A stretch of 64,000 bases of DNA from Pedobacter psychrotolerans (GCF_004340665.1 NZ_SLWO01000003.1:1-64000); one strand, 5' to 3'. Positions 26,284 to 36,634 are shown, counted from the stretch's first letter. Made by a program: numbers and translations. Notes: generated by a model not told the origin, from the sequence alone.

Positions 26284-28647
26284 TTATTTTTTACTAAATT
26301 TTAAATATTTGGAGATTTTTGAAAGAAAATTATCATTTATTTCTTCCCCATAATTTCCATAACCATAACCATAACCATAAATTTTTGTGATGATATCATT
26401 GACAACTATTCCCAAATTTTTCATCTTATTGGTTCTATATAGTTCTTCTACAATTTTTAATTGATCTTTTTTAGTAATTTTTTGTCTTATTACATAAATT
26501 GTTAAATCAGCATAAACTGCTAGAAGCTGAGCATCAGTAATAATACCTACTGGTGGTGCATCCATAATAATATAGTCGAATTGATCTTTCAACTCACTAA
26601 TTAGTTCCGGTGTACGTTCTGAAATTAAAGTTTCAGCAGGATTTGGCGGCAATGGTCCTGAAGAAATAATAAACATATTTTTGTTAACGGCTAAAGGCTT
26701 AATTATATCTTCAATTCTTACTTTTGAATCTATTGTATAGTTACTAAAACCAATATCATTACTTACTCCTAACTTAGCTGATAACCCTGGTTTTCTTAAA
26801 TCTAACTCCATTAATAAGACCTTTTTACCAGCTAATGCCAATATATTACCAAGATTAATTGCAGTGAAGGACTTACCTTCGCCGCTCATACTTGAAGTAA
26901 GTAGTATTATTTTTTCATCAGCATTTTTAAGGTAAAAGGATAGATTTGTTCTAAGTGCCCTGAATTGCTCTGATATTGCAGACCTTTCCTGGTTTGCGAC
27001 AATTAAATTATCATTTTCTGAATTATGGCTAATCTCACCAATAACGGGAACGCTAGTAGAATTAGTTATATCCTCTTTTGTTGAAATAGTAGTTTTTAAC
27101 ATATCCCCAATAATCAATACTAAAGAAGGTATTATAAGCCCTACAATTAAACCCAGTAAATATACTACGTTTTTCTTTGGGCTGATTGGTCTATTATCTG
27201 CCTTAGGGGGATCAATGAGTTTGGCAACTGATATATTCGAGGTTTTAGAAATCGCAGTTTCTTCTGCTTTCTGCATTAAGAAAATGTATAGCTCCTGCTT
27301 TATATCCCGATTACGTGCCAATTTGAGATAGTTTTTTTCTATCTGAGGAACTCCGCCTATTTGGCCCTGAGCCTGCTCTAATTGATTTCTTAATTTATCT
27401 CGACTTACTACAAATGAATTTTTAGTACTTTGAATATTAGCCAATATCCCAGCTCGCATCTGTGAGATTTGTTCATCGATATTTTTAATAAACGGACTTT
27501 CCTCAGTTACACTAAGCAATTGTTTTTCTCTTTCAATTAATAAAGCATTATATTGATTCATTAAGCCCGAGAAAACCATATCCTGAGGAAGTAAAGATGC
27601 AGGAAAAACACGTTTATTTTTACCAGAATCTTTCATGTAAGACTCTAGATCATTTAATATTGTAACTTGACTTTCAGCTTTTGCTAATTCACTTGTCAAT
27701 CCACTAGTACTTTGTACCAAAGCCTTTCCTTGCTCCGACATATCTGCGAGTTTATTTTTCTCCTTAAAACTCTCAACATCATTCTCCACATCACCCAATT
27801 CGGAAGCAATAGCATTAATTCTTTGTTTAATAAACTTTCCCGTACTATCTGCAATGGAATTTTTATCCCTCAAATTAGTTACTATATACTGGTATATCAG
27901 TTTATTTAAAATATCCTCTCCTTTATTTGGCAAAGAATAAGCCAATCCTAAGTCAACAATTGAAACTTGCTTGTTAGCTACACCGACAGAAAGCTGTTTC
28001 ATCATTGTGGCTACACGATCATCAATTGAGTATATATCAATTAGCACCTTACCATCAATAAATTTAATCTCAGTCGGCAACAAAGATACTACACCCACAT
28101 TTTCGATGGAGAATGCCTGTCCCCATTCCACCTCCCTCTCAGAAGCTTCAGTTTTAACACTTATTTTTGAATTAGAAATTTTTTTTACTTCTATTTCTGT
28201 ACTCTGAATTGAATCTATACCTTTTAGAATTGTAAGTTTTATAGGTGATTTATATAACTCTTGAGTCATTAAACCATTTTTTTTCGAATACACTATATTT
28301 AGTTGCATATCCCTAACGACTTGCTCCATTAAAAATCTCGTCCTAAGTATTTCAACTTCATTCTCAACCGAGTTTTTACCAGTCATTAGACCACCGAGAT
28401 CCATTAAAGCACTTGCCTGCTTACCAATACTACCACCTTTTTCATCATCATTAACGAGTAATTTAGCACTAATTTGATAAGATGGAGATGTATAATGTAG
28501 ATAAATATATGACGAAATCAAGCCAAAGCAAACAAAAATCGCTAGCCAATACCAACCAGATAATAACCTATTAATTATTACTTTGATATTTATAAATTCT
28601 TCTGTATCAACGTTATGTTGATCGTTAGTTGATTGATTATGACTCAT
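26284..28647 (-). CDS. wzc: Polysaccharide co-polymerase with BY-kinase domain (Wzc)
   Basis: An inner-membrane tyrosine autokinase that controls chain length and couples polymerisation to export through Wza. The 787 residues give a Wzz domain with membrane segments near 33-50 and 494-514, and long periplasmic coiled coils (about 280-460). The cytoplasmic kinase has Walker A 'SMSGEGKS' (586-593), Walker A' '[11 protein letters not shown]' (611-621) and Walker B 'YIIMDAPP' (692-699). A tyrosine-rich tail '[11 protein letters not shown]' (757-767) is the likely autophosphorylation cluster. No separate Wzb phosphatase gene lies in the window. Confidence 0.96.
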   Translation of the reverse strand: MSHNQSTNDQHNVDTEEFINIKVIINRLLSGWYWLAIFVCFGLISSYIYLHYTSPSYQISAKLLVNDDEKGGSIGKQASALMDLGGLMTGKNSVENEVEILRTRFLMEQVVRDMQLNIVYSKKNGLMTQELYKSPIKLTILKGIDSIQSTEIEVKKISNSKISVKTEASEREVEWGQAFSIENVGVVSLLPTEIKFIDGKVLIDIYSIDDRVATMMKQLSVGVANKQVSIVDLGLAYSLPNKGEDILNKLIYQYIVTNLRDKNSIADSTGKFIKQRINAIASELGDVENDVESFKEKNKLADMSEQGKALVQSTSGLTSELAKAESQVTILNDLESYMKDSGKNKRVFPASLLPQDMVFSGLMNQYNALLIEREKQLLSVTEESPFIKNIDEQISQMRAGILANIQSTKNSFVVSRDKLRNQLEQAQGQIGGVPQIEKNYLKLARNRDIKQELYIFLMQKAEETAISKTSNISVAKLIDPPKADNRPISPKKNVVYLLGLIVGLIIPSLVLIIGDMLKTTISTKEDITNSTSVPVIGEISHNSENDNLIVANQERSAISEQFRALRTNLSFYLKNADEKIILLTSSMSGEGKSFTAINLGNILALAGKKVLLMELDLRKPGLSAKLGVSNDIGFSNYTIDSKVRIEDIIKPLAVNKNMFIISSGPLPPNPAETLISERTPELISELKDQFDYIIMDAPPVGIITDAQLLAVYADLTIYVIRQKITKKDQLKIVEELYRTNKMKNLGIVVNDIITKIYGYGYGYGNYGEEINDNFLSKISKYLKFSKK

Positions 28648-28667
28648 TTATTTGATAGACTAATAGA

Positions 28668-29477
28668 CTATTTGAAACTAGATATTGCTAAAACAATTAC
28701 TGATACCACAGATGCGATCACACCTACCGTTTGGATTTGTGCGGAATTAGAAGCAGAAACTTTACGCTTATTTGGTTCTACATACACCACATCGTTTTGC
28801 CTTAGATAATAATATGGACTATTAAATATTTCAGAAGAATTTAAATCCAAACGGGCAAATTCTTTCTTACCATTGTTATCCCGAACAATTAATACGTTTT
28901 CACGTTTTCCATAAATGGTTAAATCACCTGCTAAACTCAATGCATCTAGTATTGAAACCTTTTCATTTGGGAGTGTGTAGGTAGATGGAGAATTTACTTC
29001 CCCTAAAACACTAACCTTGAAATTTGCAAATCGGAGCTGAACATTAGGCTCCTTGTAAACGATAGCAGCCTTTTCGCGAATCAATTCCCTAGCTTGAAAA
29101 GTAGTTAATCCTGCAACTTTTACTTTGCCAATTAAGGAAAGTTCAACCTCACCATTCCGATCCACTAAAAAGCCCGTAACTTGTTGTGATGCTACTGCAG
29201 TATTTGCGCCGCCCCCTAATACCGTATTGGAAGCTGCCTGATTGACGATGGCACCACTTTGAGGATTTAATGTAAAAACATTTATACTCAGAATATCATC
29301 AGGCTGAATAATAGGCTCAGTAAATTTAGTAGCGTTTTCCAATTGGGCCTGGTTAACCGTTTGAATGTCCTGAAAATAGGCAATTTTTTTATTGCTCACA
29401 CAAGAGGTAGTGAAGCAAAAAGCAACAAGTAACATACAATAAATGACCTTGTTTCTGTTTAATTTATATTTATTCAT
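28668..29477 (-). CDS. wza: Outer-membrane polysaccharide export lipoprotein (Wza)
   Basis: Forms the outer-membrane channel for the finished chain. I place the start at the ATG at 29477 (MNKYKLNRNK), because it gives a normal lipoprotein signal with lipobox 'FTTSC' and acylated Cys26. An ATG 48 bases upstream would add 16 residues without a signal. The mature part has a polysaccharide export domain ('IQPDDILSINVFT') and one or two SLBB domains ('GEVNSPSTYTLP'). A C-terminal membrane helix (about 245-267) is typical of Bacteroidota members. It lies 20 bases before wzc. Confidence 0.92.
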   Translation of the reverse strand: MNKYKLNRNKVIYCMLLVAFCFTTSCVSNKKIAYFQDIQTVNQAQLENATKFTEPIIQPDDILSINVFTLNPQSGAIVNQAASNTVLGGGANTAVASQQVTGFLVDRNGEVELSLIGKVKVAGLTTFQARELIREKAAIVYKEPNVQLRFANFKVSVLGEVNSPSTYTLPNEKVSILDALSLAGDLTIYGKRENVLIVRDNNGKKEFARLDLNSSEIFNSPYYYLRQNDVVYVEPNKRKVSASNSAQIQTVGVIASVVSVIVLAISSFK

Positions 29478-29675
29478 AGGTATTTTAGAGGTAAGCATCG
29501 AATTATCTATGACAGTACACAACACACATTACTTATAGATATATATGGAGGATTATCAAAAAATATCACATCAAACCGGTTGCAAACTTAATCATTTAAA
29601 TGTAATAACAAAAAAGGCGTCTTTTCAAGTTCTTTCTTATTAACACAACCAAATTCTATATTAATAAATTTGTTT

Positions 29676-31406
29676 TTAATTAAACAAATATACTAAGCCA
29701 ATTTTCGCATGCACATTATTGACATCTTGTTTGTTCCAGTTCCAGTAATCTCCCGGAGGAGTACTATCCTGCCATTGATATAGATAGTTCAGTGATCTGA
29801 TATAGGTAAGTTGCGCATTGGCAACAAAGCGCTTAAAATTCCAGGAGAAAGTACTGCCGATCGCTAAATCAACCCAATGTCTATTAATATATTGTCTTCG
29901 GTCTGCGGAAGCAAATGCAAATTCATAAAATAGGTCGTTATTGTTTACTTTACGCTCTAATTGAAATCCAATTCTTTTCAATCCTTTTACCCAACTAATA
30001 TCCAAGGTCTGTAAGTTGCTTCCAGGTCCAATACCTGCACCTAACACTTGCCCCTTGTTGGTATACCCATCCAATACCTGTCCGTGAACGTACCATGTTG
30101 GATAATCTCTTAGTTGTGTAGTAGCACTTCTTTCCAACTGAGTCAGTTCCACCCCAACCTGAATAAATTCATCAGCTCTCTTTAGTGGAATTAATTTTCG
30201 CACACCAACAACGTATGCACGGGTATGTTCTGGTTCAGCTAAGGCATCACGTAAATCATAAGAATGGTCATTTCTCCCAAATTGGAAATAAACCTCTGCT
30301 TTACTTTCCGTAAATACATATCTAGTAAAAAATGAAATATACTGATCTCTCTCTGCAGCATCTTCACTGTAAGTTCCTTCTGGTGTTACATAACCTACTT
30401 TCTCTACCTGGGAAAATATTGGGAAATAGTCACCAAATTTATTTCCCATTTTTGATCGGTTCACGATAAAGGAACGATCAAATCCTACATAAAAACCAGG
30501 CACCCATTTAGGTTGATAGGTTAGCACCATACCTGAAAAGTAACGCCAATCGTATGGCTTTTGAACCAATTCATTCCTAATGGCTTGTGGAACAGTAGGG
30601 TCTCTATTTAAGGTGTAACCAGATTGCTCCAATCGTCCGCCAACAATTTGAGCTTCAAAAGATCCGATATAAGTTTTTATCGGACGGGTAGTATTTAATG
30701 TTAAGTGCCTAAATCCAGATGCATTGTTAGTCATTAATAAAGAGTTTCGAACACCTGGTCCCCACCATAAGTTTTCATTAGAGAACCCAGCAGACACTGG
30801 CCCAACATTTAATCGGATACTGCTCTGCCCTAAACTTAACTTAGAGTACTGCCTGTTGCCCATACGATCAGGTAAGTCTATGCGGTTGTAATAGGCCCCA
30901 GTTACAGGGGTATTCCAATAAACACCATTTGGAGCGTCAGCTATACGCTGAAAAACACTATTTTGCGCAAACACGTATTCCGGTCTTAGCTGGATCGATA
31001 AAGGCCCGATCTTAGCATAAATGCCACCAGAAATTTGAGTTTGATATCCTTTTGCCTGAACCATCGAACCGTCATTCATGCCATATGGATGGTGAGAATT
31101 GAATTGTTGTTGCCAGGCTATAGGCAAAGCGTAAATTTGTGTCTTGAATTTGGGATTGTTATACAACAACTTCCGGAAATGAAGCAAAGAATAACTGGTA
31201 TCCGGGTCTAAGGCCAGGTCATTTCCATCAGACATGAACATCGGTCTGATCATATAAGAACTATTGGAAGTATCCTTCCCTAAAAGCTGCTGCCTTCTGT
31301 AGGCATCCTCTACATTTTCCAATAAACCAACTGGTAAAGTCTGTGCAGACACCCATGTACTTATAAAGATCAGCAATAAAAAGGGATAAAATATCCTCAT
31401 AGTCAT
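29676..31406 (-). CDS. wzi: Capsule assembly protein, Wzi family (outer-membrane beta-barrel)
   Basis: A 576-residue protein with a cleavable signal peptide (MTMRIFYPFLLLIFISTWVS, cut after 'SAQ') and a body rich in alternating hydrophobic strands. This suits the 18-strand barrel of Wzi, an outer-membrane lectin that holds capsule chains on the cell surface. Segments such as 'VGPVSAGFSNENLWWGPGVRNSLLMTNN' territory (about 200-230) are characteristic of the family. It is the first gene of the locus after the promoter at 31442-31449. Its presence suggests that at least part of the polymer stays attached as capsule. Confidence 0.88.
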   Translation of the reverse strand: MTMRIFYPFLLLIFISTWVSAQTLPVGLLENVEDAYRRQQLLGKDTSNSSYMIRPMFMSDGNDLALDPDTSYSLLHFRKLLYNNPKFKTQIYALPIAWQQQFNSHHPYGMNDGSMVQAKGYQTQISGGIYAKIGPLSIQLRPEYVFAQNSVFQRIADAPNGVYWNTPVTGAYYNRIDLPDRMGNRQYSKLSLGQSSIRLNVGPVSAGFSNENLWWGPGVRNSLLMTNNASGFRHLTLNTTRPIKTYIGSFEAQIVGGRLEQSGYTLNRDPTVPQAIRNELVQKPYDWRYFSGMVLTYQPKWVPGFYVGFDRSFIVNRSKMGNKFGDYFPIFSQVEKVGYVTPEGTYSEDAAERDQYISFFTRYVFTESKAEVYFQFGRNDHSYDLRDALAEPEHTRAYVVGVRKLIPLKRADEFIQVGVELTQLERSATTQLRDYPTWYVHGQVLDGYTNKGQVLGAGIGPGSNLQTLDISWVKGLKRIGFQLERKVNNNDLFYEFAFASADRRQYINRHWVDLAIGSTFSWNFKRFVANAQLTYIRSLNYLYQWQDSTPPGDYWNWNKQDVNNVHAKIGLVYLFN

Positions 31407-31441
31407 GATATAGTTTTGTTACAAGAACGTTAAAATGCTTG

Positions 31442-31449
31442 CAAAGGTA
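31442..31449 (-). promoter_or_regulatory. -7 element of the main promoter of the polysaccharide locus
   Basis: TACCTTTG on the minus strand matches TAnnTTTG exactly and lies 36 bases upstream of the wzi ATG. About 20 bases further upstream is TTTC, one base off TTTG. No comparably good promoter was found among the tightly packed genes that follow. This may drive the operon from wzi on, though a second start before wza cannot be ruled out. Confidence 0.6.
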
Positions 31450-31623
31450 TGTAAACTTTCCCCTGCTTAGAAATTTTTTTACAAGTTAGCAAAGATCATA
31501 CCACGTAAAGAAATTTATTTTATTTATTTTAGCTTTACAAAACCCACAAATATCCAAGGTTTTGTACGATTAAATGTGTTTATTTGAGAGATATAATTTT
31601 CGCTGACGATTAACTGGAAAACC

Positions 31624-32376
31624 TTGAATATTCCCATTGCCATGCTACACCACGTAGCAGAACAGCCTCACCCGAGTTTGCAAACATGGTGTATCAGTCA
31701 CAGTAAGTTTCTGGAATTTTTAACCTGCATTGAAAACAAAGGTTTACAGACCACTACTTTTCAGGAAATTATCACCCAAAAACCCAGCCCCAAAGATTTA
31801 AGGAACCGAATCATCATCACTTTTGATGATTGTGCCGCCGAACTTTTGGATTTTGCGATCCCTGAACTGGTAAAACGCAACATGAAAGCAGTGTTTTATA
31901 TGCCCTCCAATCACATTGATGGTGAAAACATCTGGGACATTGAGGAATTTGCCATGACCAGCGTTAAACTGATGAATCTTCAACAGCTACAATACTTGCT
32001 GACCCTAGGAATGGAAGTGGGGAGCCATGGTGAAAACCACATTAGACTAAACCAAGTGAGCGAGGAAATGGCTAATCAGGATATTACCCTTTCAAAGAAA
32101 AACCTGGAAAATTTGTTGAAACATCCCATCTATTCATTTGCCTACCCTTATGGAAAGATCCCCGATCATCATCAAAAAATGCTAACTCAGGCAGGTTATT
32201 ACTTTGGCTTATCCATTTATACCGCATTGGAAACAAAGTATACCTTACGTAGATTTGCCATTAATGAAACAGATGACCGGAAGATTATCAACATGAAACT
32301 GAGCAGGCGATATCGCTTAATGCGTGCGCTATATGATCCTGTTTTATTGCTGAAAAATCAACTGGCTAAAGATTAA
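31624..32376 (+). CDS. Polysaccharide deacetylase family protein (NodB domain)
   Basis: A 250-residue carbohydrate esterase 4 protein. The NodB metal motif is present: Asp68-Asp69 in 'IITFDDC' and the HxxxH pair His135/His139 in 'GSHGENHIRL'. It also has 'YSFAYPYGK'. There is no signal peptide, so it should act in the cytoplasm or on a lipid-linked sugar. The start is a TTG at 31624, which keeps the family N-terminus 'IPIAMLHHV'. An ATG at 31642 is the alternative and would cut into that strand. It is divergent from wzi, so a role in polysaccharide synthesis is plausible. Confidence 0.82.
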   Translation: MNIPIAMLHHVAEQPHPSLQTWCISHSKFLEFLTCIENKGLQTTTFQEIITQKPSPKDLRNRIIITFDDCAAELLDFAIPELVKRNMKAVFYMPSNHIDGENIWDIEEFAMTSVKLMNLQQLQYLLTLGMEVGSHGENHIRLNQVSEEMANQDITLSKKNLENLLKHPIYSFAYPYGKIPDHHQKMLTQAGYYFGLSIYTALETKYTLRRFAINETDDRKIINMKLSRRYRLMRALYDPVLLLKNQLAKD

Positions 32377-32681
32377 AAGTCTTTAAATTAAGTCCATCAT
32401 TGCGAACTAAAAGGCACACCATTGCAATAGCTTGAATTAATCTTTCTTATAAAAGATGTCATCATGCCTAAAAAGCCACTGTATAAAACCCCTTATTGCG
32501 AACAGCTATAACGAACAATTTTTATCAAAGCAGATAGCTTTTTGCCGCTCAAAAGAGTTGAAAAAAATGAGCAAAAATAAATTCTGCTCCAAACCATTCA
32601 AATACTAGGTTATAGGTTTCGTTTACTATTTTGGCATTTTGTAAACCAATTTTTAAGCGGAGGTTTATAAAAAATTAACGT
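32377..32681. other. Intergenic stretch with short REP-like fragments
   Basis: About 305 bases without a gene. It has two short pieces resembling the interspersed 'CATTGCGAA' element that is also seen at 36.53 kb (near 32397 and 32493). A GGAGG at 32657-32661 is 20 bases from the next ATG, too far to serve as a ribosome binding site. Confidence 0.4.
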
Positions 32682-34274
32682 ATGAAAAAGATATTCATCA
32701 CATTCTTCAGTTTCATTTTTGTGGTATCTACAGTATTTGCGCAAAAAATCATCAACTTTTCTCAGATTTATTCAGGCGGAAGAAAATTGGGATTTTGTGT
32801 TGATAGTTCTGCCAAAAACATTTATTATGACAATAAATTTCCAAATCAGCCTAATACATCATTTACCTATTTACCTGAAGTGAATAACATAAGTATACAA
32901 GCTTATTTCGATCGGAAAGATGATGTAAGACAGTATAGATACACAATTTTGGTAGATAACAAGCCAATAGTGGTAAACAAGTCTATTAACAAAAAACAAC
33001 TAACCGATATTGAAACTCCTGATTTAATGAGCTTCACAAAGCTTGGTGTTTTCGCAATAAAAGGTAAAAATATAACAACCCTTATTTATAACATCAATAA
33101 ACCTCTTGATATTTATAAATCTGTTTTTTATGCTAAACCAATTCCCCGAGCAAAAATAGTTTTATTTTCAAAGCTTGTTGCAATCAACCAAGGCGAAGGC
33201 TTTACAAATGTCATTGCCCCAAAAGAAAGAACAAGCTTTAGTTTCTCTAAAAAAGATATTGGTTTAAGAATTATAAAAAACAAATCGGATATAGACTATC
33301 TCTACTATGTTTTAATAAAAAATAAGCTAACAAACAAAATAATTTTCAGATCCACTTATTGGGAATATGGCAGCTATATTGATGCAAATGAATTTTTGCC
33401 TTACGTAAAGATTGATAAGAGCATTTTCAAAAAATCAGGAGATTATGAAATTATTATTCAACCATTCATTAATGAGAATACGCCGCTAAAAGAAATAGAA
33501 AAATACACAACCAGATATACGCTTGCTTTAACTTTAGATGAACCAAGAATGTTCTCTGGAAGAACGATGTTAATTTTTGGAATTATTACTCCATTACTGC
33601 TTGCTGCTATTTTTGTAGCAACACTTATCTACACCAAAAGGAAGAATGAAAAAAAACTTGCTAAACAATATAAAGAGAAAGAAATTGCTCAGCTCCAACT
33701 CAATTCTGTCCGTTCGCAATTAAATCCACATTTCCTGTTTAATGCCTTGGCAGGTATTCAAAATCTGATGAATAAGCATGAAATTGATAAGGCTAATCGC
33801 TACCTCAGTAAATTTGCCCGGCTAACGCGTAATGTTCTGGATAGCCAAAATCTGATTAACCTAACAGGTGAAAAAACCTTGCTTGATGATTATCTGCAGA
33901 TGGAGCAACTGCGCTTCGGCTTTAACTACACGATCACAGCTTCAACTGATATAGATACCGAAAATATTGAAATACCATCAATGCTTTTACAACCCTTTGT
34001 AGAAAATGCAGTAAAACATGGCATAGCCGAAAATGGCGTTGAGGGAAAAATAGAAGTGAGTTTTGATCGAAAATCTTCAGATTTACTACTTAAAATAGTG
34101 GACAATGGCAAAGGATTCACCACCACAAAAACTTATAATGGTTTAGGTTTGTCGCTTAGTAAAAACAGAATATCTTTACTAAATACGATATATAAAGACG
34201 CACCATTCGTTTTGGATATTCAATCGAGCATTCAAGGAACAGCTATTACAATTACTTTAACACAATGGTTATAA
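32682..34274 (+). CDS. Sensor histidine kinase, LytS/YehU type
   Basis: A 530-residue membrane kinase. It has a signal peptide (1-20), an extracytoplasmic domain of about 270 residues with no recognised fold, one membrane helix (about 296-318), a short coiled linker (320-345) and the His_kinase domain. The phosphoacceptor is His350 in 'QLNPHFLFNALAGIQNLM'. The C-terminal ATPase domain has 'LLQPFVENAVKHGI' and 'DNGKGF'. It is directly joined (TAA then ATG) to the LytTR regulator, forming a two-component pair. The signal sensed is unknown. Confidence 0.93.
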   Translation: MKKIFITFFSFIFVVSTVFAQKIINFSQIYSGGRKLGFCVDSSAKNIYYDNKFPNQPNTSFTYLPEVNNISIQAYFDRKDDVRQYRYTILVDNKPIVVNKSINKKQLTDIETPDLMSFTKLGVFAIKGKNITTLIYNINKPLDIYKSVFYAKPIPRAKIVLFSKLVAINQGEGFTNVIAPKERTSFSFSKKDIGLRIIKNKSDIDYLYYVLIKNKLTNKIIFRSTYWEYGSYIDANEFLPYVKIDKSIFKKSGDYEIIIQPFINENTPLKEIEKYTTRYTLALTLDEPRMFSGRTMLIFGIITPLLLAAIFVATLIYTKRKNEKKLAKQYKEKEIAQLQLNSVRSQLNPHFLFNALAGIQNLMNKHEIDKANRYLSKFARLTRNVLDSQNLINLTGEKTLLDDYLQMEQLRFGFNYTITASTDIDTENIEIPSMLLQPFVENAVKHGIAENGVEGKIEVSFDRKSSDLLLKIVDNGKGFTTTKTYNGLGLSLSKNRISLLNTIYKDAPFVLDIQSSIQGTAITITLTQWL

Positions 34275-35018
34275 ATGAGAGCAATTTTAGTAGATGATGA
34301 ACCTGCAAACTTAGAAAATCTTCAGATTTTGCTGACCAAGAACTGCCCTCAGGTTAAGGTGGTTGCCGTTGCCAATAACATCCATGATGCTTTCGAAGAA
34401 ATAAATCTACACCTCCCTGATTTGCTCTTTCTCGACATTCAGATGGGAAAAACAACAGGCTTTGATCTTCTTAGCTTACTTACTGAAAACACTTTCGAAG
34501 TCATCTTTGTTACCGCTTTTGATAACTATGGCATCCAGGCGGTAAAATTTGCTGCCCTTGATTATTTGCTCAAGCCAGTAGACCTTGATGAATTAAAGAT
34601 TGCTGTTTCAAAAGCTGAAGGCAGGATAAAGCGCAAAATAAATGGCGATCAACTTAATTTTTTGATCCATCAGATTAAAAGAACAGAACCCAATATTCTA
34701 AAGATTGCTTTACCTCAGCAACATGAAATCCGTTACGTTTCAGTGAATGACATTGTGCGCTGTGTTGCTGATAATACTTACACTTTTTTTTATTTATTTG
34801 ATGGAGAGAAAATTTTAATTTCAAAACCACTAAAAGAATACTCAGATTTACTAAAGCCTCAAGGTTTCGTTCGGGCGCACCAAAGCCATCTGGTCAATCC
34901 TAAATTTGTTAAAAGCTGGCTAAAAGAAGACGGCGGAACTTTATTGATGAAAAACGGCGATAAAATCCCAGTTTCGAAACCGAATAGAGACATCGTTAAG
35001 GCGGCATTAGGAAAATAG
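34275..35018 (+). CDS. Response regulator with LytTR DNA-binding domain
   Basis: A 247-residue regulator with a receiver domain (phosphoacceptor Asp54 in 'DLLFLDIQM', Lys near 107 in 'LLKPVD') and a C-terminal LytTR domain from about 150. The latter has 'VNDIVRCVADNTYT' and 'FVRAHQSHLVNPKFV'. It starts immediately after the kinase stop, so the two are co-translated. Targets are unknown; in related systems they are often adjacent transporters or cell-envelope genes. Confidence 0.94.
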   Translation: MRAILVDDEPANLENLQILLTKNCPQVKVVAVANNIHDAFEEINLHLPDLLFLDIQMGKTTGFDLLSLLTENTFEVIFVTAFDNYGIQAVKFAALDYLLKPVDLDELKIAVSKAEGRIKRKINGDQLNFLIHQIKRTEPNILKIALPQQHEIRYVSVNDIVRCVADNTYTFFYLFDGEKILISKPLKEYSDLLKPQGFVRAHQSHLVNPKFVKSWLKEDGGTLLMKNGDKIPVSKPNRDIVKAALGK

Positions 35019-35024
35019 TTAACA

Positions 35025-35054
35025 AACCTTGCAGTTTTAAAAACCTGTAAGGTT
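35025..35054 (+). terminator. Hairpin between the LytTR gene and hisS
   Basis: AACCTTGCAG (35025-35034) pairs with CTGTAAGGTT (35045-35054) in a 10-bp stem with one G-T pair. No strong T-run follows at once. It may end the two-component transcript. It also looks like a generic interspersed intergenic hairpin. Confidence 0.45.
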
Positions 35055-35070
35055 TAAGCCCACATTTTTG

Positions 35071-35078
35071 TACTTTTG
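35071..35078 (+). promoter_or_regulatory. -7 promoter element of hisS, very close to the start codon
   Basis: TACTTTTG fits TAnnTTTG and ends only 5 bases before the hisS ATG at 35084. A transcript would begin within a few bases of the ATG, so the message may be leaderless. No TTTG is present at 19-21 bases upstream. Confidence 0.5.
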
Positions 35079-35083
35079 CGGCT

Positions 35084-36481
35084 ATGTCAGTTATTAAACC
35101 CTCATTAGCAAAAGGTACCCGCGATTTTTCACCAATTGAAATGGTTAAACGCAACTTTATTTATGACACCATTAAAACGGTTTTCAAAAAATATGGTTAT
35201 GCAGAAATTCAAACGCCAAGTTTTGAAAACCTTTCTACCTTAACCGGCAAATATGGCGATGAGGGAGATAAACTGATATTCAAAATCCTAAACAGTGGTG
35301 AATATTTAAAAGACCCAAAAAAGAAATCCTTTGATTTTTCAGAAGAGGAAAATAGCAATAAATTAATTCCACTTATCTCTGAAAAAGCCCTCCGTTACGA
35401 CTTAACCGTTCCATTCGCCCGTTACGTGGTGATGCACCAGCATGAAATCACCTTACCTTTTAAACGTTTCCAGGTGCAACCCGTGTGGCGTGCAGACAGA
35501 CCACAAAAGGGAAGATACCGTGAATTTTATCAGTGTGATGTAGATGTGGTTGGTTCAGAAAGTTTATTAAACGAAGCAGAATTTATCCTGATTTACAATG
35601 AAGCTTTAGCAAAATTAGGTCTGAAAGATTTCAGCATTAAAATTAATAATAGAAAAATTCTATCAGGCATCGCCGAGATTATAGGTAAACCTGATTTGAT
35701 TATAGACATGACTGTTGCCATTGATAAGCTGGATAAAATCGGTTTAGATGGGGTAAGTAAAGAACTGTTAGAACGTGGTTTTACTGAGGATGATTTAGAG
35801 AAACTACGTCCAGTGATTTCATTAGAGGGAAGCAACGAAGAAAAATTGGCAAGCCTGAAAGAAGTTCTTGCTACTTCAGAAACAGGTTTAAAAGGGGTAG
35901 CTGAAATTGAACAGGTTTTTGAATATGTAGAAAGCTTAATTTCTTATGCTTTACCACTAACCGCTAAACTGGAACTAGACATTACTTTAGCGCGGGGTTT
36001 AAATTATTACACCGGTTGCATTTTTGAAGTAAAAACCAATGAAGTATCTATGGGCAGCATTGGTGGTGGTGGCCGTTATGATGACTTAACAGGTATGTTC
36101 GGGTTAAAAGACTTAACTGGCGTTGGTGTTTCTTTCGGTGCAGATCGTATTTACGATGTTTTGGAAGAATTAAATCTTTTTCCTGCCGCAGCAGAAGTAG
36201 GCACAAAAGTTTTACTTAGTAATTTTGATGCAGCAGCAGAAAAATATGCTTTACCCATATTACAACAATTTAGAAACGCAGGTATTTCGGCTGAATTATA
36301 CCCATCATCTGCAAAATTGAAAAAACAAATGGCTTACGCTGATGCAAAGAAAATACCATATGTTGTTCTTATTGGTGGAGATGAAATTGCAAGCGGTGAA
36401 TTAACCTTGAAAGATATGCAAAGCGGTGAGCAGAAAAAGCTAACGGTTTTAGGTATCCTGGATTTTTTGAAAGATATTTAA
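35084..36481 (+). CDS. hisS: Histidyl-tRNA synthetase
   Basis: A class II aminoacyl-tRNA synthetase that charges tRNA-His. The 465-residue product begins with 'KGTRDFSPIEM' and carries motif 2 ('RADRPQKGRYREFYQCDVDVVG', about 139-160), the HisA signatures 'LARGLNYYTGCIFEV' and 'SIGGGGRYDDL', and a C-terminal anticodon-binding domain. A short insertion near 85-105 (KDPKKKSFDFSEEENSN) is common in Bacteroidota enzymes. Complete. Confidence 0.97.
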   Translation: MSVIKPSLAKGTRDFSPIEMVKRNFIYDTIKTVFKKYGYAEIQTPSFENLSTLTGKYGDEGDKLIFKILNSGEYLKDPKKKSFDFSEEENSNKLIPLISEKALRYDLTVPFARYVVMHQHEITLPFKRFQVQPVWRADRPQKGRYREFYQCDVDVVGSESLLNEAEFILIYNEALAKLGLKDFSIKINNRKILSGIAEIIGKPDLIIDMTVAIDKLDKIGLDGVSKELLERGFTEDDLEKLRPVISLEGSNEEKLASLKEVLATSETGLKGVAEIEQVFEYVESLISYALPLTAKLELDITLARGLNYYTGCIFEVKTNEVSMGSIGGGGRYDDLTGMFGLKDLTGVGVSFGADRIYDVLEELNLFPAAAEVGTKVLLSNFDAAAEKYALPILQQFRNAGISAELYPSSAKLKKQMAYADAKKIPYVVLIGGDEIASGELTLKDMQSGEQKKLTVLGILDFLKDI

Positions 36482-36520
36482 CCGCAAAAACCGCTAAGTT
36501 TTGCGCAAAGAAACACAGCG
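36478..36520 (+). repeat. Interspersed repeat, copy A
   Basis: A 43-base element beginning TTAACCGCAAAAACCGCTAA and ending AAAGAAACACAGCG. It begins at the hisS stop codon and is repeated with one mismatch at 36592-36634. Confidence 0.85.
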
Positions 36521-36580
36521 TAAATTCATCGTCATTGCGAAGCCAATTCTTCATTGGATGAAGCAATCTCTCTTAAGGAT
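36521..36580 (+). repeat. REP-like fragment between the two copies
   Basis: Contains CGTCATTGCGAAG and, 20 bases on, GAAGCAATCTCTC. These are the two ends of a widespread small palindromic-type element seen in many Bacteroidota genomes. Recognised from memory, not from a search. Confidence 0.45.
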
Positions 36581-36591
36581 TAGTTGAAAGT

Positions 36592-36634
36592 TTAACCGCA
36601 AAGACCGCTAAGTTTTGCGCAAAGAAACACAGCG
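36592..36634 (+). repeat. Interspersed repeat, copy B
   Basis: The same 43-base element as at 36478-36520 with a single change (A to G). About 60 bases later the inverted segment CTTTGCGGTTA (36688-36698) could pair with its start (TTAACCGCAAAG), so the unit can fold into a large hairpin before the convergent methyltransferase gene. Confidence 0.85.
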
